From Paraburkholderia aspalathi (lineage in GTDB: Bacteria; Pseudomonadota; Gammaproteobacteria; Burkholderiales; Burkholderiaceae), in NCBI RefSeq assembly GCF_900116445.1, contig NZ_FPBH01000019.1, positions 124,001 to 188,000 on the forward strand: DNA of 64,000 bases, given 5' to 3'. The notes below the pieces were generated by a model. That model was not told where the DNA came from. It saw only the letters and a program-made list of their open reading frames with translations, and searched no databases. The translations under genes were made by a program, and so were the position numbers. Numbering within the stretch: the stretch's first letter is position 1; each line of letters opens with the position of its first letter. Below are positions 35,391-44,256 of the stretch, piece after piece.

Positions 35391-35478
35391 TTGGCATCCT
35401 TATCTATGATCGGTGTTTTTATTTTTGGCCGCTCACTGCGAATCCTCGTGGGGATCCGACGAGAAGCGCTCTCGCCGG

Positions 35479-36282
35479 CTATGCGACGACCAGGGTCTGG
35501 TTGAGGTCTGCGATCGCACGTACGAGACTGCACGGCGCCAGCATCGAGGTTTTGGGATTGCTCGGCAGGGTCTTGCCCGTGACCGCAATATCGATGTGGC
35601 CAAAATCGCCTTCGGCCTTGATCCGGTGCGTGTTGCCGGTGGCAAGCGGATCGACATACAGCACCACCCTGGTCCGATCGAAGCCGACGCCGGCCAGCGC
35701 GACCGCAGCGGCCACGTTGGCGTTCTGTGGAAAGAGGCGCGCCGCATCTCGCGCCGTGCCTTCATAGAAGGCGGTCGGCCGCTCGATGTCGTCGAGCACA
35801 ACCAGCGCTTCGGCGGGCGTGCCCCGCCAGGCGCCCGGCGCCTTGTGCGATTCGTAGCGCACCTCGCGCAGGCCGGCGAACTTCGCCGCGCCAAGCGCGT
35901 CGAGTCCGCCCAGCGCGCCGGAGGGAATGCGCAAACGCGCCCCTGCAGCGGTCGCGCTATCGATCAATAGCGTCTCGAGCGTCGGATCCGCCAACGCACC
36001 GACGGAGGCGACGAGCATGTCGTGCCCTGCCGCCAGGGCGGACGGCCCCAGGTTGCGCAACGCTTCGTGGCCTGCACATTCGACGACGAGGTCGAGATCA
36101 CTCTCAAGGAAGTCGCCAACGCTATCGACAATCGGGGCGCCAGCGTCGAGCGCCTTGCGCGCGCCCTCGCGATGTGTGTCCCGTTCATAGATAGCCACGA
36201 CACGGACGGCGGGCACGTACCGGCTCAACAAGTCGTACAGCAGGCTGCCGATGGCGCCGCATCCTATCAATCCAACATTCAT
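35479..36282 (-). CDS. nadX: Aspartate dehydrogenase-like protein (NadX)
   Basis: A 267-residue NAD(P)-dependent dehydrogenase. The Rossmann motif MNVGLIGCGAIGSLLYDLL opens the protein. LVVECAGHEAL, SVGALADPTLETLL and RIPSGALGGLDALGAAK follow, and FPQNANVAAAVALAGVGFDRT is characteristic of L-aspartate dehydrogenases. These convert L-aspartate to iminoaspartate/oxaloacetate and ammonia in either direction. Two adjacent ATGs exist (36285, 36282); GAGGG spacing favours the second. In this locus it lies between a LysR gene and an aldehyde dehydrogenase, not in NAD synthesis, so a catabolic amino-acid dehydrogenase role is inferred. The true substrate may differ from aspartate. Confidence 0.83.
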   Translation of the reverse strand: MNVGLIGCGAIGSLLYDLLSRYVPAVRVVAIYERDTHREGARKALDAGAPIVDSVGDFLESDLDLVVECAGHEALRNLGPSALAAGHDMLVASVGALADPTLETLLIDSATAAGARLRIPSGALGGLDALGAAKFAGLREVRYESHKAPGAWRGTPAEALVVLDDIERPTAFYEGTARDAARLFPQNANVAAAVALAGVGFDRTRVVLYVDPLATGNTHRIKAEGDFGHIDIAVTGKTLPSNPKTSMLAPCSLVRAIADLNQTLVVA

Positions 36283-36418
36283 CATGTCCCTCACTCGGTT
36301 CGTGGTGCCCGGGCTCGGCCCCACGTGATGAATGCATTAGATGGGATACAAATTTCCCGGGGAAGGCGTTCGAAGTGACGTCTATCGTCACAAAAACAGA
36401 ACACTGGGGGGTGATTGG

Positions 36419-37327
36419 TCAGGGAGACTGGTGGCTTGTCCTGAGACGCCGGATAAGAAGGTCGAGAAAACGCTGTGCCGCGACCGACAGTTGCCGCCCG
36501 CGAAAGCTGATCACGTCGATGGTCGCCGACCCGGAATCGCGCTCGTCCAGCGGTACTGCCCGTAACCATCCGTGAGCCGTCTCCTGCTCGAGGGTGAGCG
36601 GCGGCATGAAGCTGACAAGATCCGATTGCCTGACGAGATTCTTGATAACCTGCAGTGAGTTGGCTTCGATCGCAACCTGAAGCGCGACGTTTGCCCGCTC
36701 GGCAGATTTTTCGATCAGATAGCGAATGCCGAATGTCCGCGTCGGCAACGCAACCCTCACGTTACCCAGTTCAGACATTGACACTGTTTTCCGGCCGGCG
36801 AGTGGATGCGCCGGCCGGCATATCATCTGCAGCGGCTGGATCGAGCGGCCATGAAGATTGATGTCGTCGCGATTGAGGACATTGAAGGCCATGCCGATCT
36901 CGGCACGATGATCGACGAGTGCGTCGACAATCTGAGCGGTTCCGCAAACCTCGAGATGCACCGCAATGCCCGGGTGGTCACGCGAGAACTCCGTGATCAG
37001 GTCGGGCATGAAGCTATGGACGGCAGCTTCGACCAGCGCAATCCGCACCACGCCATGGCGCAATGAGCTCAGGTCGTCCATTGCAGCGTGCAACTGCTCG
37101 ACGTGGCGCGAGTTGGCGTTCACGTAGTTGAGCAGTAGCTGGCCGGCTGCGGTTAGCGTCGCGCCGCGCGGTGAGCGGTCGAACAACGCCGCGCCGAGTT
37201 CCTTTTCCAGATTGCTAATCTGTTTGCTGATCGCGCTGGGTGCAACGAAGAACGTCTCCGAAGCATGTCTTAGCGAACCCGTGCGCGCGACTTCGGCGAA
37301 ATACCTGAGTGACTGGGGCTGGATCAT
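36419..37327 (-). CDS. LysR family transcriptional regulator
   Basis: A 302-residue LysR regulator. The helix-turn-helix LRYFAEVARTGSLRHASETF and APSAISKQISNLEKELGAALFDRS occupies about residues 7-55. The effector domain begins near residue 90 with VVRIALVEAAVHSFMPDLI. It is on the same strand as its neighbours, 27 bp after the binding-protein gene and 137 bp before nadX, which is unusual since most LysR genes are divergent from their target. It may regulate the nadX-aldehyde dehydrogenase-MFS part. Ligand is unknown. A second regulator of the locus, the MocR protein, lies at 39616. Confidence 0.88.
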   Translation of the reverse strand: MIQPQSLRYFAEVARTGSLRHASETFFVAPSAISKQISNLEKELGAALFDRSPRGATLTAAGQLLLNYVNANSRHVEQLHAAMDDLSSLRHGVVRIALVEAAVHSFMPDLITEFSRDHPGIAVHLEVCGTAQIVDALVDHRAEIGMAFNVLNRDDINLHGRSIQPLQMICRPAHPLAGRKTVSMSELGNVRVALPTRTFGIRYLIEKSAERANVALQVAIEANSLQVIKNLVRQSDLVSFMPPLTLEQETAHGWLRAVPLDERDSGSATIDVISFRGRQLSVAAQRFLDLLIRRLRTSHQSP

Positions 37328-37354
37328 TCCGCACAGGCTGCGCTGACGTTGCGT

Positions 37355-38071
37355 TCAGGTTGTGCTGACGCTGTCGAGCTCCGTCTGCGTGAGCCCGTAC
37401 TTCGCCATGCGGGCACGGTGATCAGCCGAACCGAGGTACTTGCGAAGTTGCTCATTCACCGCCTGCAGAAGGTCAGGATTGCTCTTGCTGAACGAGAACG
37501 CGCCGACAGGTGCTCTACCATCCTTGCTCGATTCGTGCGCCACCACTTCCAGTTCCTGATTGGCATTGGCAAGGACACGGCTGCCCACTGCCGTACTCGC
37601 GTAGGCGTCGATTTTTCCCGCAAGCAGCGCGTCGATCGCTTCGGTTTGGCCCTTGAACGCCACTATCTGGCTATCCCTCACGCCGACCGACTTTGCAGAG
37701 TCGAGCTGAACCGTCCCGGCGACGATTCCAAGCCGCGCGTCGTTGCGCGCTGCAACGGCCGCATAGCTCGTCAGCGCTTTCGGATTGCCCTGACAAAGCA
37801 GGAAGCCGTCGCCCAGCGCCCAGACCGGCACGCTGAACGCAACGCGCTCGGCGCGCTCAGCGGTCACGAAAATGGGTACGTTCATGTCCCACCGGCCTTC
37901 CTGCACACCAGGCAGAAGTTCTTCGAACGAGGTCAACTGATGTTCGATGGAGGTCACACCGATCGCCCGAAGCACCACCTCGGCCAGTTCGATGTCGGCG
38001 CCCGTCGCCGAATGATCTTCACCCGTCCAGTAGAACGGCGGTTCCTCGAGATATGCGATTCTTACTTTCAT
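37355..38071 (-). CDS. Substrate-binding domain protein lacking a signal peptide
   Basis: A 238-residue protein of the family 3 solute-binding fold (amino-acid ABC transporter type). It starts MKVRIAYLEEPPFYWTGE, that is, directly at the first strand of the mature domain, with no signal peptide. The start is fixed by GGAGCACAG seven bases before ATG 38071, and only five codons are open upstream. Family segments GADIELAEVVLRAIG, VQEGRWDMNVPIFVTAERAERVAFS and DALLAGKIDAYASTAVG are intact. No permease or ATPase gene is in the locus. It is therefore probably cytoplasmic: a sensor, a scavenger, or an enzyme derived from the fold. It lies between the aminotransferase and LysR genes. Confidence 0.75.
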   Translation of the reverse strand: MKVRIAYLEEPPFYWTGEDHSATGADIELAEVVLRAIGVTSIEHQLTSFEELLPGVQEGRWDMNVPIFVTAERAERVAFSVPVWALGDGFLLCQGNPKALTSYAAVAARNDARLGIVAGTVQLDSAKSVGVRDSQIVAFKGQTEAIDALLAGKIDAYASTAVGSRVLANANQELEVVAHESSKDGRAPVGAFSFSKSNPDLLQAVNEQLRKYLGSADHRARMAKYGLTQTELDSVSTT

Positions 38072-38154
38072 AGCTGTGCTCCACATGTCCAGTAGTTAAG
38101 ATTCCGCTCGCCCGCCCTTGGGCGTGGCGATTCATTCCAGCCTATGCCGACAAG

Positions 38155-39354
38155 TCACGCCGTAGCGGCGTCCATGACCGTTGAAAGTGCCGACAGTGCG
38201 GGTCCGAGACGCGCGGGCGGCAGGTAGCCAAAACCCAGCCGGAATACACGGCTGCTTTCGCCAAACCACGCGCCGGATGCGAGTTGCAAATCATGACCCG
38301 GCAGCAGATCCCAGAAACGCGCGACAGCAATGTCGTCGAATGCGTCGGCACGCAGCCGCAGGCAGCACAACGCGCCGGCATCAGGGCGCACCCACTCGAT
38401 ACGCTCGTGCTCGCTCTCGCACCAAAGCGCCAGTTCCTGAAGCGCAGCGGCGAGCAAGCGGCGTCGCGGTGCGAGCACGCCTTCCCTGTTGCGCAGAAGC
38501 GCTGCGGCGAGCGTCTCGTCAAGAACCGATCCCGAGATCACGGTGTTCATTTTGGCGACGGCCAGACGCTCCCGCAGATCCGAGTTCGCCACCGTGAGCC
38601 AACCCGTGCGCAAACCCGGCGCGCCGAGCGCCTTCGACACCGACGCGCCAGTGACGATACGTGGATCGAGTCCCGCGAAACTTTCGAGCGCCGCATTGTC
38701 GCCATACGAGGCCTCCCGATAGGTCTCGTCGATGAAAAGTATCGCGTCAGGAGCGCGCTTTTCCATCAGGACAAGGAGCTTCTCGACGTCGGCACGGGAC
38801 GTCTGGATACCCGCCGGATTCTGTGGCGAAGCGATACTGACCAGCTTCGTTTTCGGCGACACATTTGCCTCGATCTGCTCCAGGTCTAGCCGATAGCCAT
38901 GCTCGAATGACAGCTTGATCTCGCGGACGCTAACGCCGGCGCCGAGCAGGCAATCACGGCTCGGCGGAAAGCAGGGTGTCGCAAGGACAGCCTCGTCGCC
39001 GGACCGGCAAACTTCGAAAGCGAGAAGAAACAGACCCAGCGCGGTACCTTGTGTCGTGATGATCTGCTCGGCTGGAACCCTGCAGCCCTCGGCAATTGCC
39101 TCGCGAAGCGCGACCGAACCGGCTGATGTGCCATAGCCGAGCTTCAGATTGCGGATATCCTCGAGACCCGGCAGAGACAGCAGTTCGCCGAGCGTCAAGT
39201 CCTGCGACGTGCTCTCCGCCAGGTTGAACGGCCGGTTCACATTGAGAAGTGAAATGATCTCGTTGCGAGGAAATCGCCCGCGCCACGCCTCTAGATCCGA
39301 TTCGCTGAGGTCGGCCTGCTGTCGTCCGTCGACGTTCTGTTGAATACCCTGCAT
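38155..39354 (-). CDS. PLP-dependent aminotransferase, class I/II
   Basis: A 399-residue fold type I aminotransferase. The substrate/cofactor segments include YGTSAGSVALREAIAE, QGTALGLFLLAFEVC, ASPQNPAGIQ, FIDETYREASY and SVSKALGAPGLRTGWLTV, where the lysine of SKALG is the Schiff-base residue and GLRTGW carries the phosphate-contacting arginine. The C-terminal arginine region VFRLGFGYLPPARL binds the substrate carboxylate. It would remove or add an amino group on an amino-acid-like substrate. It is divergent from the MocR regulator across 261 bp containing copy 2 of the shared operator. It is the first gene of the minus-strand series ending at phzF-aldehyde dehydrogenase. Confidence 0.87.
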   Translation of the reverse strand: MQGIQQNVDGRQQADLSESDLEAWRGRFPRNEIISLLNVNRPFNLAESTSQDLTLGELLSLPGLEDIRNLKLGYGTSAGSVALREAIAEGCRVPAEQIITTQGTALGLFLLAFEVCRSGDEAVLATPCFPPSRDCLLGAGVSVREIKLSFEHGYRLDLEQIEANVSPKTKLVSIASPQNPAGIQTSRADVEKLLVLMEKRAPDAILFIDETYREASYGDNAALESFAGLDPRIVTGASVSKALGAPGLRTGWLTVANSDLRERLAVAKMNTVISGSVLDETLAAALLRNREGVLAPRRRLLAAALQELALWCESEHERIEWVRPDAGALCCLRLRADAFDDIAVARFWDLLPGHDLQLASGAWFGESSRVFRLGFGYLPPARLGPALSALSTVMDAATA

Positions 39355-39491
39355 GCTTTTGCCTTGCGTTTGCTGTGAATTGTTTGTCAGACGATCCGTT
39401 GCAAGCAGCCAGACAGCCGTTCCAGCCTGGTTCCGACAGCATTTATCGCTGTACGCAGCACCCCGGCTCCTTCAGACGCGATCGCAACGCC

Positions 39492-39557
39492 TGCATCGTA
39501 GCGCCCACCGGTCGACCATAACAGTCACAATTTTCCGCAAAATTGACCATCACAATT
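39492..39557. promoter_or_regulatory. Putative MocR operator, copy 2 (aminotransferase-mocR divergent region)
   Basis: This is the partner of 32436-32501: same three blocks, same 27-base spacing, 49 of 66 identical. It contains ACAGTCACAATT at 39521 and ACCATCACAATT at 39546, a clear direct repeat 25 bp apart. Located 138 bp before the aminotransferase start and about 60 bp before the MocR start, it could serve both and give autoregulation. Confidence 0.62.
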
Positions 39558-39615
39558 CCTCTTGGCGAGCCGCGGCGCCGGGTCGATAATCGTGGATTAC
39601 ACCGATTACACTGTT

Positions 39616-41067
39616 ATGAGCCCTTCCATGGACATGGACACGCCCACTCCGTACCGCTACGAGCGCCTGGCTGAGCTCATCGTCGGCATGATCGACAATG
39701 GCGCGCTCGCGGCGGGCACGCGTCTGCCATCCGTGCGCGCCGTCAGCGAACAGCACAGCATCAGCATCTCCACGGTGTTACAGGCGTATCGCCTGCTCGA
39801 AGATCGCGGCATTCTGGTCGCGCGGCCGCAGTCAGGCTTTTATGTCGCGGGCTCGCGCCGCGGCGCGCTCGCGTTGCCATCGATCTCGCGGCCGCGCGCG
39901 AAAGCGTCGACGGTGTCGATCAGCGGCGCGGTCGCGGGACTGCTCGAGCACGTATCGAATCCGGGGCTGGTGCCGCTCGGCTGCGCCGTACCCGACGCGG
40001 CGCTGCTGCAGTCGAAGCGGCTCGACCTCGCGCTCGCGCGTGCCGCACGTCAACACGGCACGCGCTACAACATCTATTGCGCGCCGCAAGGCGACCCGCG
40101 CCTGCGCCGCGAAATCGCGAAACGGGCGATGCACTTCGGACATGCGCTGTCGCCCGACGACCTGCTCATCACGAACGGCTGCACCGAGGCATTGACACTC
40201 GCGCTGACCGCAGTCGCGAAGCGTGGTGATTCGATTGCGATCGAATCACCCACTTACTTTGGCCTCCTCCATACTCTCGAAGTGCTGGGCCTGAAGGCCT
40301 TCGAGCTGCCCACCGACCCGACGCGCGGCATCGACGTTGACGCGCTCGCCCGCCTGCTCGATACGGAACCGGTGGCCGCCTGCGTACTGTCGTCGAATTT
40401 CAACAACCCGCTAGGCTGTGCGATGGCCGAAGCCGACAAGCGCTCGCTCCTTGCGCTGCTCGCACGGCATGCCGTGCCGCTGATCGAAGACGACGTCTAT
40501 GGCGATATCCACTTCAGTCGCGAACGGCCCAAGCCGTTCATCGCGCTCGACGGCGGCGCCAATACGATCTACTGCAGCTCGTTTTCGAAGAGCCTCGCAC
40601 CCGGGTACCGGGTCGGATGGATCGTGGCGGGTGCTTACGCACAGCAGGTGATGGAACGCAAACTGGCGTTCAGCCTCTGCTGCCCTGTTCTGCCTCAGGT
40701 CGCGCTCGCGGACTTTCTGGAGAGCGGCGCATACGATGCACACTTGCGCGGCGTGCGGCGCATCTTCGAAGAGAACCTCGGGCGCATGACGCGTGCGATC
40801 GAGACAAGCTTCCCGACCGACACAAAAGTGAGCCGGCCGGCAGGCGGCTTCATGCTCTGGCTGGAACTGCCGAGGCGCTTCGACTCGCGCGCGCTCTTCG
40901 ACGAAGCACTCGAACAAGGCATTTGCTTCGCGCCTGGTGACGTCTTCTCCGCAAGCCGGCGCTTTCGCAACTGCCTCAGGCTGAGCGCCGGGCATGCGTG
41001 GGACCATCGCATCGAAGACGGCGTCCGTCGGCTGGGAGGGCTCGCGCAAGCGTTGCTCGAGGGTTGA
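39616..41067 (+). CDS. MocR/PdxR-type transcriptional regulator (GntR HTH plus aminotransferase domain)
   Basis: A 483-residue fusion regulator. The N-terminal GntR winged helix spans about residues 12-80: YRYERLAELIVGMIDNGAL, LPSVRAVSEQHSISISTVLQAYRLLEDRGIL. The rest is a fold type I aminotransferase-like domain with NGCTEALTLALTAVAKRGDS, LSSNFNNPLG, IEDDVYGDIHF and SSFSKSLAPGYRVGW, where the PLP lysine is kept. MocR proteins sense PLP or an amino-acid-PLP adduct and usually activate a neighbouring operon. No Shine-Dalgarno is seen before ATG 39616; ATGs at 39628 and 39634 are alternatives. The repeated operator marks the aminotransferase and phzF genes as likely targets. Confidence 0.87.
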   Translation: MSPSMDMDTPTPYRYERLAELIVGMIDNGALAAGTRLPSVRAVSEQHSISISTVLQAYRLLEDRGILVARPQSGFYVAGSRRGALALPSISRPRAKASTVSISGAVAGLLEHVSNPGLVPLGCAVPDAALLQSKRLDLALARAARQHGTRYNIYCAPQGDPRLRREIAKRAMHFGHALSPDDLLITNGCTEALTLALTAVAKRGDSIAIESPTYFGLLHTLEVLGLKAFELPTDPTRGIDVDALARLLDTEPVAACVLSSNFNNPLGCAMAEADKRSLLALLARHAVPLIEDDVYGDIHFSRERPKPFIALDGGANTIYCSSFSKSLAPGYRVGWIVAGAYAQQVMERKLAFSLCCPVLPQVALADFLESGAYDAHLRGVRRIFEENLGRMTRAIETSFPTDTKVSRPAGGFMLWLELPRRFDSRALFDEALEQGICFAPGDVFSASRRFRNCLRLSAGHAWDHRIEDGVRRLGGLAQALLEG

Positions 41068-41094
41068 GTGGCTTTAGTGCGTGGACACCCGAAC

Positions 41095-41988
41095 TCAGTT
41101 CTCCCGTGCATCGCTGGCACAATGCTCCATCACTTCGAAGAGCGCCCGTTTTGCCGGACTATCGAGCCGCGTATACGCAAGACCGATACCGGTCCGGTGA
41201 CCAGGAAGATCGAGCGGACGCGCCACGACCTTGGGCGGCAAAGCCAGCGCCGCCTCGGCCGGAATGACGCCGATACCGAGCCCTGCCGCCACCAGCGCCA
41301 GCATGGTGGGGAATTCGCCCAGTTCCTGAGCGATGTCGAGCACCGCGCCCTGCTGGGTCAACGCGACGAGCATCTCGTCATAGAAACCGGGCGCGTATCG
41401 CCGCGAGAGCACGAAAGCGGGCGAGCCGCTCAGGTCAGTCGGATGAATCAGGGGCTTCGCGGCTAGTGCGTGATCTTCGGGTACCGCCACCACGAACGAT
41501 TCTTCCAGCACGACGCGCGTTTCGAGTCCTGAGCCGCTCACGGGCATGCGCAGCAGGCCGAAGTCGAGCTTGTTGTCATGCAGGGCCGCGATCTGGTCCG
41601 GCGTCGGCAGGTCCTTCAACTCCAGCGTGATGAGCGGATAGCGCGCGTGCATGCTGCGGATCAGATCGGGCAGCAACTTGGGCAGGACCGACGACACGAA
41701 CGCAATGCGCAACGCGCCAATTTCCCCGCGCGCGGAAAGCCTCGCGGTCTGCTCCGCGCGCGTCGCCTGATGAAGCGTGGCGCGCGCTTCGGGCAGAAAG
41801 AGCCGCCCGGTGTCGCTCAATGCGACTTTGTGCCGGTCGCGCTCGAAGAGCCGCACCTCCAGTTCTTCTTCCAGTGCCTTGATCTGCATGCTCAGCGCAG
41901 GCTGCACGATACATAGGCGCTGCGCCGCGCGGCCGAAATGCAGCTCTTCAGCCAGCGCTACGAAGGCGCGCAGATGCTTCAATTCCAT
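41095..41988 (-). CDS. LysR family transcriptional regulator
   Basis: A 297-residue LysR regulator of the CatM/BenM-like branch by sequence layout: MELKHLRAFVALAEELHFGRAAQRLCIVQPALSMQIKALEEELEVRLF read in parts gives the winged helix at residues 1-58. The effector domain has RIAFVSSVLPKLLPDLIRSM and LGLGIGVIPAEAAL-like segments. ATG 41988 follows GGAGAGACACC. It is divergent from the propeller-protein gene at 42198 with a 209-bp gap, so the propeller-aroE-like-MFS series is its likely target. Confidence 0.88.
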   Translation of the reverse strand: MELKHLRAFVALAEELHFGRAAQRLCIVQPALSMQIKALEEELEVRLFERDRHKVALSDTGRLFLPEARATLHQATRAEQTARLSARGEIGALRIAFVSSVLPKLLPDLIRSMHARYPLITLELKDLPTPDQIAALHDNKLDFGLLRMPVSGSGLETRVVLEESFVVAVPEDHALAAKPLIHPTDLSGSPAFVLSRRYAPGFYDEMLVALTQQGAVLDIAQELGEFPTMLALVAAGLGIGVIPAEAALALPPKVVARPLDLPGHRTGIGLAYTRLDSPAKRALFEVMEHCASDAREN

Positions 41989-42197
41989 GGTGTCTCTCCG
42001 CAAGCGGGCGCTTGTCATCACGAATCATGATAACAACGTCATGAAAGACTATTGGCGCGTTTGCTGCACTTGCGTTGAACTGGTGGGCATTCGAGGCAAG
42101 CGGGGCGCATCATTGGATGCGCGGCGCAGCCTGAGGGCCTGAGAGACGCCGTCCACCACGGCAGCACGCCACAAAACACAAGATCGGAGACATCGAC

Positions 42198-43388
42198 ATG
42201 CATTCATTGATCTCGAGCCGGACGCGCGGCGCGCAGACGCTCGCCGGTTTGACAATCGCCTTCGCGGCATGCGCCGCGCACGCCGCGGACTGGATCGTCT
42301 CGGGCAACGACGGCAAGTATCAGCGCGTCGAGGGACGCGATACCTATCCGGCCAATCCTCAACCCGACACGCTCACGCTCCTCGACGCCAGCCAATTTCC
42401 GCCGCAGGTCAAGGTTCAGGTCGAGGTAGAGAACGGCATCCAGGGACCACCGCAAGCAGTCGCGGTCACGCCGGACGCCGCCGTAGCGCTGGTCGGCGCG
42501 CCCACCCGCTACGATCAGGCCGCCGGCAAGCTGCTGATGGATTCCTTTGTTCAGGTGATCGATCTGCGGGCATCGCCGCCCGCCGTTAGCCGGCTCGAGA
42601 TCGGCAGCCATCCGCAGGGCATCGCCATCGACCGTAGCGGCAAGCTGGCGCTCGTTGCGTGCGTCGACGGCAGCGTGGTGGTGCTCAGCATCGACGGAAA
42701 CCGCGTGACGCCGGTGGATACGCTAAAGATCGGCCAGAAGCGTCTGGCCGGTGTGAGCTTCACGCACGACGGCAAGCATGCGTTAGTGGCACTGCGCGAC
42801 GAGCAAGGCGTTGCCGTGCTGAACATCGCGGACGGCCACGTCACCGATAGTGGCGTGCGCCTCTCAAGCGGCGTGGCGCCCTACACCGTCGACGTATCGA
42901 GCGACGGCAAGTGGGCCGTCGTGAGCGACGTCGGCCTCTCCGGCCTGCCCGCCTACGCCGGCAAACTCGCGGGGGATGCCGACACCATCACGCTCATCGA
43001 CATATCGCACGAGCCGTTCCGCGCGGTTCAACACATCACGGTGCCCTCGTTGCCCGAAGGCGTGGCGATCTCGCCCGACGGCAAATGGATCGGCGTACAG
43101 GCCATGGACGGCTCAAACCTCACACCGGACAACCCCGGACGCCATGCGCGCGGCAAAGTTCTGCTCTTCGCGATCCGCAACGGCCAGGCCGTGAAGATGT
43201 CCGAGGCGCCGGGTGGAGAAGCCGCGCAAGGCATCGTGTTTACCGCTGACAGCAAGCATCTGATCGTGCAGTTCAACGTCGAGAAGCAGCTCGCCATGTT
43301 CGCGGTAAACGGCGGCCATTTGCAGGACACCGGACAGCGCATCGCGCTAACGGGCGGCCCTTCGTCGCTTCGTACAACCCCGCGCTGA
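42198..43388 (+). CDS. Exported YVTN-type beta-propeller protein
   Basis: A 396-residue protein with a signal peptide (about residues 1-29, ending AACAAHA). The mature part is a beta-propeller with repeated blade motifs: GPPQAVAVTPDAAVALVGAP, HPQGIAIDRSGKLALVACVDG, FTHDGKHALVAL, VDVSSDGKWAVVSDVG and EGVAISPDGKWIGVQ. This is the YVTN/lactonase-like propeller pattern. No catalytic function can be claimed; periplasmic lactonase or binding scaffold are possible. It precedes the AroE-like and MFS genes on the same strand by about 30 bp and is probably co-transcribed with them. Confidence 0.83.
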   Translation: MHSLISSRTRGAQTLAGLTIAFAACAAHAADWIVSGNDGKYQRVEGRDTYPANPQPDTLTLLDASQFPPQVKVQVEVENGIQGPPQAVAVTPDAAVALVGAPTRYDQAAGKLLMDSFVQVIDLRASPPAVSRLEIGSHPQGIAIDRSGKLALVACVDGSVVVLSIDGNRVTPVDTLKIGQKRLAGVSFTHDGKHALVALRDEQGVAVLNIADGHVTDSGVRLSSGVAPYTVDVSSDGKWAVVSDVGLSGLPAYAGKLAGDADTITLIDISHEPFRAVQHITVPSLPEGVAISPDGKWIGVQAMDGSNLTPDNPGRHARGKVLLFAIRNGQAVKMSEAPGGEAAQGIVFTADSKHLIVQFNVEKQLAMFAVNGGHLQDTGQRIALTGGPSSLRTTPR

Positions 43389-43422
43389 TCATCGTCAACT
43401 GAATACCACACGGAAACAGTCC

Positions 43423-44247
43423 ATGCCCTTCATGCCTCACTCGATTCCGACGCTATGCGGCTCGCTCGCCGGCCAGCCGTTTACGTTCAACGTCAAGGTG
43501 CACAACGCGGCTTATCGGGCGCTAGGCGTCGACTACACCTTCGTGAGCTTCGGTGTGGATGATATTGCCGGCGCGATAAACGCGATGCGCACGCTCGGCA
43601 TTCGCGGCCTGAATGTGACGATGCCGCACAAACAGGCCGTGATTCCCTACCTCGACGCACTCGACGAAACGGCGCGCGAAATCGGCGCAGTCAACACGAT
43701 CGACAATCGCGACGGCCACCTGACCGGCTACAACACCGACTGCATGGGCGCCGTGCGTGCGCTCGAAGAAGTGACCTCGCTGCCGGGCCGCCGCATCGCG
43801 CTGCTCGGCGCGGGCGGCGCGGCGCGCGCGATCGCCTGGGGCGTGCAGCGCGCCGGCGCGGAGCTCACCGTGTTCAACCGCACCGCGTCGCGTGGCGAAG
43901 AACTGGCCCGCCACTTCGGTCTCGCTTTCGGCGGCGATCTGAATGATTTCGCTGCGGCCGGTTTTGACGGCGTGGTCAATGCGACGGCTGCCGGCTTCCG
44001 CGCGCCCGACGTCAATCCGCTGAAGCCCGAACAACTTGCGCCGCATCTGTTCGTGATGGACGCGGCGTTTATCCCGGTGCGCACCAGGCTGATTCGCGAA
44101 GCCGAAGAGCTTGGGTGCCGCGTCGTCGATGGCACGCGGATGCTGCTGCATCAATTCTGCGGCCAGATCGAACTGTACACAGGCAAACCCGCGCCGCTCG
44201 AGACGATGAGCACGGCTCTGCTCGACGAGATTGCACGCGTGGGCTAG
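43423..44247 (+). CDS. Shikimate dehydrogenase-like protein (AroE-like)
   Basis: A 274-residue AroE-fold NAD(P)-dependent dehydrogenase. The catalytic lysine is in NVTMPHKQAV and the aspartate in GYNTDCMGAVRAL. The cofactor motif is LLGAGGAARAIAWGV followed by VFNRTASRGEEL, suggesting NADP. The canonical shikimate-carboxylate loop (SxS in HSxSP) is replaced by QPFTFNVKVHN near residues 18-28. That change argues against ordinary shikimate reduction and for a related hydroxy acid or quinate-like substrate. It lies between a propeller gene and a carrier gene, in a catabolic rather than biosynthetic context. Length is normal. Confidence 0.83.
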   Translation: MPFMPHSIPTLCGSLAGQPFTFNVKVHNAAYRALGVDYTFVSFGVDDIAGAINAMRTLGIRGLNVTMPHKQAVIPYLDALDETAREIGAVNTIDNRDGHLTGYNTDCMGAVRALEEVTSLPGRRIALLGAGGAARAIAWGVQRAGAELTVFNRTASRGEELARHFGLAFGGDLNDFAAAGFDGVVNATAAGFRAPDVNPLKPEQLAPHLFVMDAAFIPVRTRLIREAEELGCRVVDGTRMLLHQFCGQIELYTGKPAPLETMSTALLDEIARVG

Positions 44248-44256
44248 CGGACCGTT

